From positions 1 through 7,623 of the forward strand of contig CAMFLG010000140.1 of the NCBI GenBank assembly GCA_945957495.1: a DNA stretch of 7,623 nucleotides. Direction: 5' to 3'. Within the stretch, counting starts at the first letter, position 1; each line of letters starts with the position of its first letter. A program made the position numbers and the translations under genes. The notes beneath the pieces are model-generated. The model had not been told where the DNA came from. It ran no database searches and saw nothing but the letters and a program-made list of their open reading frames with translations. Below are positions 1 to 4,968 of this stretch, one piece after another. The DNA comes from an uncultured Pseudorhodobacter sp. (GTDB lineage: Bacteria; Pseudomonadota; Alphaproteobacteria; Rhodobacterales; Rhodobacteraceae).

Positions 1-198
1 GGTGATCACCGCATTGGCCACCGCGAAGTATTCGGGCGAAACAGCGGCGGCCAGCAGCCACCATACCACCAAGGCCACGCCCACGATCAGCGCGTTGCCG
101 GTGATCCGCGTCAGAATCGAGGTGATCGAGGTCAACTGCGGTCGGTAAATCTGCAGATGCGGTGACAGGGGGCGTTCCACCCGCTTTGCTTCGGCCAT
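1..198 (-). CDS. sdhC: SdhC, succinate dehydrogenase cytochrome b556 subunit (5' part, cut by window edge)
   Basis: The first 66 residues are present; the rest lies off the left edge. SdhC is a membrane anchor of respiratory complex II and helps bind haem b and ubiquinone. The sequence opens with the family hallmark RPLSPHLQIY (residues 9-18), followed by SITSILTRITG (24-34) and a first membrane helix at about 34-53. Ser27 and Arg31 fall where the E. coli quinone-site Ser27 and Arg31 lie. The usual His of the S-x-x-H-R signature is Thr30 here. The start at 198 is supported by an AAGGGA Shine-Dalgarno (205-210, minus strand) six bases upstream. sdhD, sdhA and sdhB would be expected further left, outside the window. 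The family call is firm; the gene's completeness cannot be judged. Confidence 0.93.
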   Translation of the reverse strand, partial: MAEAKRVERPLSPHLQIYRPQLTSITSILTRITGNALIVGVALVVWWLLAAAVSPEYFAVANAVIT

Positions 199-266
199 GC
201 TTGATCCCTTCGTCCCGTTCTGGCCGCAGGGCCAAATCTACCCGCGACTCTCTCAGTCTTGCTTCT

Positions 267-294
267 TCAATAGCGCGAAAATTCGCCCTGTCAC
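267..294 (-). promoter_or_regulatory. Candidate sdhC promoter
   Basis: Read on the minus strand, GTGACA (294-289) matches the sigma-70 -35 consensus at five of six bases. It is followed after 16 bases by TATTGA (272-267), a weak -10 match. An imperfect dyad, GCGAA-AA-TTCGC (275-286), lies in the spacer. Transcription would start about 60 bases upstream of the sdhC start codon. This rests on sequence matching only, and the -10 box is poor. Confidence 0.4.
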
Positions 295-350
295 CAAAAA
301 CGATGCCGCAGATGCACAATGTTTCCGCTAGCAAGTGCAGTTTTTCGCCA

Positions 351-383
351 TTGTGATCACAAGATTTTCTGCCGTGATCACAA
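351..383. promoter_or_regulatory. Tandem GTGATCAC palindromes (possible operator pair or stem-loop)
   Basis: TTGTGATCACAA (351-362) is a perfect 12-bp palindrome. CCGTGATCACAA (372-383) repeats its core. The two centres are 21 bp apart, about two turns of helix, which is typical of cooperative dimer binding. The pair lies 153 bases upstream of sdhC and 41 bases beyond the end of the metallopeptidase gene. Because the core is self-complementary, 351-360 and 374-383 are also a perfect 10-bp inverted repeat with a 13-base loop. A transcript could therefore fold there and perhaps help end the metallopeptidase mRNA, but no U-run follows. I cannot name the binding protein. The half-sites resemble Crp/Fnr half-sites, but without the usual six-base spacer. 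Confidence 0.5.
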
Positions 384-423
384 CCCGTGCCCTTCGAAAC
401 CCGGCCCGCGCCGCCGCAAAACC

Positions 424-1182
424 CTATTCGGCTTCCCACATGTCCTGCAAATTCTCGGCGTATTCGTTGCACATCGTAATGCTGCGCTGCTCCGGGTCAT
501 AGAAGGCATTCGGCTCGCCGCAATCGGCCACCACGACCGTGATCACCTCGGGCAGCCCGAAGCTTTCGTTCAGCGACGCCACCTCATCGGCCAGCAGATC
601 GGCCAAGGGAACCCCCTCCTGTCCCGGCGCCATTTCCAAGCCATGATTGCCCGGCCCCGGCTCGGTTCCGTCCAACATCGCATACCAGGACTCCGAGGCA
701 AGCGCGTATTCATCCGGGCAGCGCTCTGCCCGATCCGCGGGCAGTTCCAGATCCTGCGCCAGTTGCGCGCGCGCCTCGGGGTTGGCACCGTAAAACAGGC
801 AAACCACATTGTAATAGCGCTGAATGTCCAGACTGTGTTCGTCGGCAAAGATCTGTTCGTCATCAAACCGTCCGGGTTGTGACGCCAGCAAGGCATAGCT
901 GGTGGCGTCACTGGTCAAAATCTCGGCCGCAGCGTCCTCCTGCCAGATGTCATTCATCAGGATCACCGAAAGCGTATCTGCGGCATCCTCTTCCTTGCCC
1001 AGCACCGGCAGGGCCAGCACATCAATAAAGGCATGGCCAAGTTCATGGTAAAAGGTGGCGATCACCTCATTGGCGATGAAATTCGCCTCATCCTCATCTT
1101 CGGGAAATTCATAAATGCTGTCGGCCCCCGCCGCCGATGACAGGCCCAGCAGAACCGCCGAAATCATCAAAAGCCGTCGCAT
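424..1182 (-). CDS. Exported DUF4344-type zinc metallopeptidase
   Basis: A 252-residue protein with a clear N-terminal signal peptide: MRRLL, a hydrophobic stretch, then a likely signal peptidase I site after Ala-Gly-Ala at residue 20. Mature protein begins with an acidic segment (DSIYEFPEDEDE). The zinc motif HELGH is at 46-50, followed by LPVLGKEEDAAD (58-69), where Glu64 or Glu65 is the likely third ligand. This layout matches the DUF4344 putative metallopeptidase family. HSLDIQRYYNVVC (116-128) also looks family-typical. Four cysteines (128, 155, 221, 238) could form two disulfides, fitting a periplasmic or secreted location. Substrate and physiological role are unknown. Two adjacent ATG codons exist at 1185 and 1182; 1182 is preferred because GGAGG (1192-1188) then sits five bases away rather than two. 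The gene lies 56 bases after the TetR-family gene on the same strand, so they may be co-transcribed, but no functional link is evident. Confidence 0.85.
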   Translation of the reverse strand: MRRLLMISAVLLGLSSAAGADSIYEFPEDEDEANFIANEVIATFYHELGHAFIDVLALPVLGKEEDAADTLSVILMNDIWQEDAAAEILTSDATSYALLASQPGRFDDEQIFADEHSLDIQRYYNVVCLFYGANPEARAQLAQDLELPADRAERCPDEYALASESWYAMLDGTEPGPGNHGLEMAPGQEGVPLADLLADEVASLNESFGLPEVITVVVADCGEPNAFYDPEQRSITMCNEYAENLQDMWEAE

Positions 1183-1238
1183 CATCCCCTCCCCCAACCA
1201 CCACGAAAGCTGCCATACCCGCCCGCAACCGCTCCACC

Positions 1239-1877
1239 TTAGCGCAGGCCATCCGGCCCGAAAAGCTGCGGGAACAAGGCCGAAACGGCACAATGCACGG
1301 TGCGCTGCCCTTCTTCGCGCGAATAGGCTGCGCTTTGCGTCATCAGGTCCACCCAGACGCCCTCCATCACCACCCGGATCACCCGCGCCATCAGCGCCGC
1401 ATCGCCGCCCCGCCCGGTTTTCGCCGCCAGCTCCTGCGCAAGACGCTCCAGCAGCGCGATATAGGCCTCGTCGTTCGATCCGCATTTCTCCTGATACAGC
1501 GGCCGACAGCTTGCCTCACCCCAGAACGCGCACCAGGCGGCAAGCCGGTTCGGCGTGCAAATCTCGGGGTTGAAATCCGCACGGATCAGCGCATCCAGCT
1601 GCTCTTCGGGCTCCGGCCCCGCCGCCTCCAGCGCGCGGCCCCAGTTGTCGCGGTATTCCTCTGACATATAGGCCAGCGTTTCGGTCAGCAGGCTTTCCTT
1701 GGTCTGAAAGTGAAAATTCACCAGCCCATGGCTCAGCCCCGCCTTCCTGGCCACCTCCGTCAATGTCGTGCGGGCATAGCCGCGCTCAGCCACCACTTCG
1801 ATGGTCGCCTCGATCAACTGTTTGCGCCGGGCGTCCCGCGGCAGTTTGCGCGGCGGTGGCGGGGGGGCGGCGTCCAT
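1239..1877 (-). CDS. TetR-family transcriptional regulator, BetI-like
   Basis: A 212-residue DNA-binding regulator. After a proline-rich tip (APPPPP, 4-9), residues 10-36 (RKLPRDARRKQLIEATIEVV...) resemble the BetI N-terminus. The helix-turn-helix covers about 37-64 (TTLTEVARKAGLSHGLVNFH, then FQTKESLL). The C-terminal domain, with GVWVDLMTQSAAYSREEGQR near the end, also has a BetI-like look and should hold the ligand pocket. BetI proteins repress choline/betaine genes and respond to choline-type ligands; here the ligand is unknown. The start at 1877 is chosen because AAGGA (1887-1883) lies five bases upstream and the protein then has the normal family length. A longer reading to 1967 would run through the promoter. 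It is divergent from the four-enzyme operon, with 134 bases between, the classic layout for a local repressor. Confidence 0.9.
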   Translation of the reverse strand: MDAAPPPPPRKLPRDARRKQLIEATIEVVAERGYARTTLTEVARKAGLSHGLVNFHFQTKESLLTETLAYMSEEYRDNWGRALEAAGPEPEEQLDALIRADFNPEICTPNRLAAWCAFWGEASCRPLYQEKCGSNDEAYIALLERLAQELAAKTGRGGDAALMARVIRVVMEGVWVDLMTQSAAYSREEGQRTVHCAVSALFPQLFGPDGLR

Positions 1878-1889
1878 CGTTATCCTTTC

Positions 1890-1906
1890 GGTCAAAAATC
1901 CTGACC
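1890..1906. repeat. Inverted repeat GGTCA-N7-TGACC, possible autoregulatory site
   Basis: Perfect 5-bp arms (1890-1894 and 1902-1906) separated by seven bases. It lies between the regulator's -10 box and its Shine-Dalgarno, over the expected transcription start. Bases 1891-1903 (GTCAAAAATCCTG) recur at 1963-1974 with one A fewer (GTCAAAATCCTG), where they include the right arm of the operator-like dyad at 1952-1967. The shared sequence suggests the same protein may touch both places. This is inference from repeat structure only. Confidence 0.4.
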
Positions 1907-1908
1907 TC

Positions 1909-1914
1909 ATTATC
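1909..1914 (-). promoter_or_regulatory. -10 box of the TetR-family regulator gene
   Basis: On the minus strand this reads GATAAT, five of six to the sigma-70 -10 consensus. Initiation would be near 1902, giving a leader of about 25 bases before the start codon at 1877. No good -35 is present: the hexamer at 17-base spacing (1937-1932, TGCTTT) is poor. The promoter may therefore be weak, as is common for autoregulated TetR genes. Confidence 0.45.
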
Positions 1915-1951
1915 CGAAATCCGCCTGTAGCAAAGCAGGAATTTTTTCTGA

Positions 1952-1967
1952 TTGACAGCACAGTCAA
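1952..1967. promoter_or_regulatory. Candidate BetI-like operator (TTGAC-N6-GTCAA)
   Basis: TTGACAGCACAGTCAA is a 16-bp dyad with perfect 5-bp arms. E. coli BetI sites, as I remember them, contain TTGATTGGACGTTCAA. That is also 16 bp with TTGA and TCAA ends, and it shares the internal G at position 7 and AC at 9-10. The site covers the -35 hexamer TTGACA of the enzyme operon, so binding by the adjacent regulator would block RNA polymerase. More distant arms, GCAGGA (1935-1940) and TCCTGC (1970-1975), give a looser outer dyad. The dyad is seen directly; the protein assignment is inferred from the neighbouring gene and from a remembered motif. Confidence 0.6.
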
Positions 1968-1981
1968 AATCCTGCGACGAT
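1952..1981 (+). promoter_or_regulatory. Candidate promoter of the four-gene enzyme operon
   Basis: TTGACA (1952-1957) is a perfect sigma-70 -35 hexamer. With an 18-base spacer, GACGAT (1976-1981) keeps the A, A and T of the -10 consensus at positions 2, 5 and 6. Initiation near 1988 would leave about 24 bases before the aminotransferase start at 2012. The -10 box is mediocre. Confidence 0.5.
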
Positions 1982-2011
1982 CTGACCATCAAGAAATACC
2001 AGGTAGACCCC

Positions 2012-3355
2012 ATGGCAACCCTGCCCGTCCGCAATCTGACCAAGTCCAACGCGCAGTATCAAAAGGCGGTCAAACGCCTGCCCTTGGGCGTGTCGTCCAC
2101 CTTCCGCTATTGGGGCGATGACCGGACGATCTATGTCCACCACGGCAAGGGCGGTCGCACCTGGGATATCGACGGCAACAACTATGTCGATTACCGCCTT
2201 GGCTACGGCCCGGCGATTCTGGGCTATGCCGACGACCGCGTGGATGCGGCAGCCAAACGCGGCATGGAGGTGGGTGGCGTCTTTGCCCTTTCGACCGAAC
2301 GCGAGTTGGTCGTGGCCGACCGCATCGCATGGATGGTCCCAGCCGCCGAACTGGTGCGCTTTTCCAATTCAGGAACCGAGGCGGTGATGGCCGCCCTGCG
2401 CCTCGCCCGCGCCTATACGGGCCGTGAATCCTATCTGCTGGTCGAAGGCGGCTATCATGGGCTGTTCGACGCCGCGATGTGGATGTCGAATATGGAGGAG
2501 TGGGATCTGGGATCGAACACCGACCCCGATCTGGTGCCCTACGGCAAAGGCATTCCGCAAACGATCAAGAAACTCGCCCACATCACCCCGATGAACGATT
2601 TCGAACGGCTGGAGGATGCGTTCCGCAAACACGGCGACAGCCTTGCCGCCATGCTGATCGAACCCATACAAGGCAACTGCTGCGGGATCATGGCTCAGGT
2701 CGAATACGTCAAACTCGCCCGCGCGCTTTGCACCAAATACGGCGTCATGCTGATCATTGATGAGGTGAAATCCGGCTTCCGCGTTGGCAAATCCGGTATT
2801 CAGGGCCTCATGGGTGTCACCCCCGACATCACCACCTTCGCCAAGGCCGTCGCCAACGGCTATCCGATTTCCGTGGTGGCGGGGCGTGAAGAGGTGATGC
2901 GCCATTTCCGCTATGGCGGGGCCAGCCACGGCGGCACCTATACCGCCCATTCCGTCAGCCTTGCCGCAGCCGAAGAATGCCTGCGCATTCTGGATGAAAC
3001 CCCGGCGCTTGAAACCCTTGCCACCCACGGCCAAAACCTGATGACAGGGGTTTCCAAAATCCTTGACGCGCGCGGCATCGTGCATTCCTACACCGGGCAT
3101 CCGTCGATGTTCGGCCTGTTCTTTGCAGAAAAGGCCCCCGACAACTATCGCGACTGGAAGACCTCGGATTATTCCTTCTACGATCAGATGGCCTATTTCC
3201 TGCACGATCTGGGGATCATTGTTGAGCCCGACAGCCGCGAGCCATGGTTCATGTGCGAGGCACACGGGCTGGACCCCTCTTGCCTGACCGATACGCTGAA
3301 GGCGGTGGAAACCGCTGTTGATTTGACCCTTGAACATATGGCTGCCGCAGAATGA
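2012..3355 (+). CDS. Class III (HemL-like) PLP-dependent aminotransferase
   Basis: A 447-residue fold-type I PLP enzyme of the class III aminotransferase/glutamate-1-semialdehyde aminomutase group. Visible motifs are SNSGTEA (118-124, cofactor phosphate), YHG (148-150, ring stacking), EP (217-218), DEVKSGFR (250-257, Asp250 contacts the pyridine nitrogen), TTFAKAVANGYP (274-285, Lys278 forms the internal aldimine) and GGTYTAH (307-313). All catalytic residues are present, so it should be active. Normal reactions are transfer of an amino group between an amine or omega-amino acid and a keto acid, or an internal amino shift. It is probably not the tetrapyrrole enzyme HemL, given its catabolic-looking operon. 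The ATG at 2012 is preferred, with AGG at 2001-2003; an in-frame TTG at 1952 lies inside the promoter. First gene of the operon; its stop overlaps the next start by four bases (ATGA). Substrate unknown. Confidence 0.88.
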   Translation: MATLPVRNLTKSNAQYQKAVKRLPLGVSSTFRYWGDDRTIYVHHGKGGRTWDIDGNNYVDYRLGYGPAILGYADDRVDAAAKRGMEVGGVFALSTERELVVADRIAWMVPAAELVRFSNSGTEAVMAALRLARAYTGRESYLLVEGGYHGLFDAAMWMSNMEEWDLGSNTDPDLVPYGKGIPQTIKKLAHITPMNDFERLEDAFRKHGDSLAAMLIEPIQGNCCGIMAQVEYVKLARALCTKYGVMLIIDEVKSGFRVGKSGIQGLMGVTPDITTFAKAVANGYPISVVAGREEVMRHFRYGGASHGGTYTAHSVSLAAAEECLRILDETPALETLATHGQNLMTGVSKILDARGIVHSYTGHPSMFGLFFAEKAPDNYRDWKTSDYSFYDQMAYFLHDLGIIVEPDSREPWFMCEAHGLDPSCLTDTLKAVETAVDLTLEHMAAAE

Positions 3356-4968
3356 TCTATGATGCCGTCATCATCGGCGCCGGCCATAATGGCCTTGTCG
3401 CCGCTTGCTACCTTGCCCGCGCGGGCCTGAAAGTCTGCGTGGTGGAAAAGAACGACTGGGTCGGCGGCGCCGCCGTCAGCCGCTCGCTTTACCCCGGCTT
3501 CACCTATTCCAACTGTTCCTATGTCAGCAGCCTGTTCCGGCCAGAGATCATGCGCGATCTGGAACTGCCGAAACCTGGGCTGCAGTTGATACCCTACGAG
3601 GGGGGCGCCATGTTCACCGAAGGCGGCGATTACCTTGGCATGCACCGCGACCATGACGCCAACCGCCGCGAATTCGCCCGCCATTCCAAACGCGACGCCG
3701 AGGCTTATGACCGTTACGCCCGCGACGTGCTGCGTCATTGCCGCTTCATCCGCCCGATGTTGATGCGCACGCCGCCGGACCCGTCCTCTTTCCGCCCGCG
3801 CGATCTGTCGGAACTGGCCTGGCTTGGCAAACAGATGTTCGGCCTTTCAGAAGCAGCCATGTATGACATGATCCGGTTCTGGACGATGTCGATCAGCGAT
3901 TATCTGGACGAATATTTCGAAAGCCCGGTGATCAAGGCCTATCAGGCGGTGGCGTCGATCATCGGCACCGCCCTTGGCCCGATGTCGCCCGGCACCGCCT
4001 ATGTTCTTTTGCATCACGCCATGGGCGATGTGGATGGCAACGTCGGCGCCTGGGGCTTTGCCCGGGGCGGCATGGGGTCGATCACCAAGGCGCTGACAGC
4101 CTCACTGCAGGAAAAGGGCGGCGAGGTGCGCGTGGGCCATGGCGTGGAACAGATCCTCGTCAAGAATGGCCGCGCCGTGGGCGTCGTGCTGTCGAACGGC
4201 GATGAGGTTCACGGCAAGCGCGTCGTCTCCAACATGGATGTCAAACGCACCTTCCTGAAACATGTCGAGGAAAAGGAACTCCCCGGCGATTTCCTCAAGC
4301 GTGTCCGCAACTTCAAGGTCCGTGGATCATCGGGCAAGCTGAACATCGCCCTTGATCGCGCACCGAAATTCACCGCGCTGCCGGAAAACTCTCCACACAT
4401 GAAGGGCGACATGCACTTCACGGATTCCATCGAGAAAATGGAACGCGCCTATGACGACTGGAAATCCGGGCATTTCAGCGTCGATCCGTTTCAGGACATG
4501 ATGATCCCCACCATGATGGACCCGACGATGACCCCGCCGGGCAAGCATTTCATGTCCTGTTTCGTGCAATACGCCCCGCCCAAGATCGAAGGGCAGGATT
4601 GGACCGATGCCGACCGCGACGCCTTCGGGCAAACCTGTCTGGATCAGATCGAAAAATACGCCCCCGGCTTCAAAGACAGCGTGTTGCACGTCGAAGTTCG
4701 CACCCCGCGTGAACTGGAGGCAGAGGTTGGCCTGACCGAAGGCAACATCTTTCAAGGCGAACTGACCTTTGATCAGTTGCTCTTCAACCGCCCCGTGCCG
4801 GGATATGCGCAATACCGCAGCCCGATCAAGGATCTGTGGATGTGCGGATCCTCCACCCATCCCGGCGGCGGCGTCATGGGCGCCCCCGGCCGCAACGCCG
4901 CTGCCGAGATTCTGCGCGATATCCGCACGCCCGCAAAAGACATGAGTGACGCCTATGCCATCCTTTGA
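3352..4968 (+). CDS. FAD-dependent oxidoreductase, phytoene-dehydrogenase/PYROXD2-like (first paralogue)
   Basis: A 538-residue flavoprotein of the COG1233 group. The N-terminal dinucleotide fold is plain: DAVIIGAGHNG with GxGxxG at 9-14, Glu32 at the end of the second strand for the ribose, and the Gly-Gly pair at 38-39. The C-terminal FAD-closing motif is at 494-521 (DLWMCGSSTHPGGG, then VMGAPGRNAAAEIL). RPVPGYAQY lies just before it. These enzymes remove or rearrange hydrogen on diverse substrates. Carotenoid work is unlikely because no carotenoid gene is nearby. No membrane helix or signal peptide is seen, so it should be cytoplasmic. Translation is coupled to the aminotransferase through the ATGA overlap; I see no strong Shine-Dalgarno. 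It is followed by a diverged paralogue, and the two could act as a pair. I infer oxidation of a nitrogen-containing substrate from the company it keeps; the reaction is unproven. Confidence 0.87.
   Translation: MIYDAVIIGAGHNGLVAACYLARAGLKVCVVEKNDWVGGAAVSRSLYPGFTYSNCSYVSSLFRPEIMRDLELPKPGLQLIPYEGGAMFTEGGDYLGMHRDHDANRREFARHSKRDAEAYDRYARDVLRHCRFIRPMLMRTPPDPSSFRPRDLSELAWLGKQMFGLSEAAMYDMIRFWTMSISDYLDEYFESPVIKAYQAVASIIGTALGPMSPGTAYVLLHHAMGDVDGNVGAWGFARGGMGSITKALTASLQEKGGEVRVGHGVEQILVKNGRAVGVVLSNGDEVHGKRVVSNMDVKRTFLKHVEEKELPGDFLKRVRNFKVRGSSGKLNIALDRAPKFTALPENSPHMKGDMHFTDSIEKMERAYDDWKSGHFSVDPFQDMMIPTMMDPTMTPPGKHFMSCFVQYAPPKIEGQDWTDADRDAFGQTCLDQIEKYAPGFKDSVLHVEVRTPRELEAEVGLTEGNIFQGELTFDQLLFNRPVPGYAQYRSPIKDLWMCGSSTHPGGGVMGAPGRNAAAEILRDIRTPAKDMSDAYAIL

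Noticed and set aside
351..383. Rho-independent terminator
   Set aside because: The 10-bp stem is present, but no U-run follows on either strand, so an operator pair is the better reading.
319..882. 187-residue plus-strand frame over the metallopeptidase gene
   Set aside because: The opposite strand carries a signal peptide, HELGH and four cysteines. The plus frame has no family resemblance and begins in the sdhC upstream region.
1183..1485. N-terminal extension of the metallopeptidase to 1485
   Set aside because: It would run into the TetR gene in another frame, bury the signal peptide and ignore the GGAGG site just before 1182.
1878..1967. N-terminal extension of the TetR-family protein by 30 residues to 1967
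   Set aside because: It would cross the GATAAT -10 box and the operator-like dyad. The start at 1877 has a good ribosome site and gives normal family length.
1952..2011. Upstream TTG start for the aminotransferase
   Set aside because: The TTG is part of the TTGACA -35 hexamer, so it would not be in the mRNA; the ATG at 2012 fits the family.
2369..3337. 322-residue minus-strand frame opposite the aminotransferase
   Set aside because: Antisense shadow of a gene whose PLP motifs are intact; no domain or ribosome site supports it.
2012..3355. Glutamate-1-semialdehyde aminomutase (hemL) for tetrapyrrole synthesis
   Set aside because: The superfamily is the same, but alphaproteobacteria make aminolevulinate mainly through HemA from glycine and succinyl-CoA, and the operon context is catabolic.
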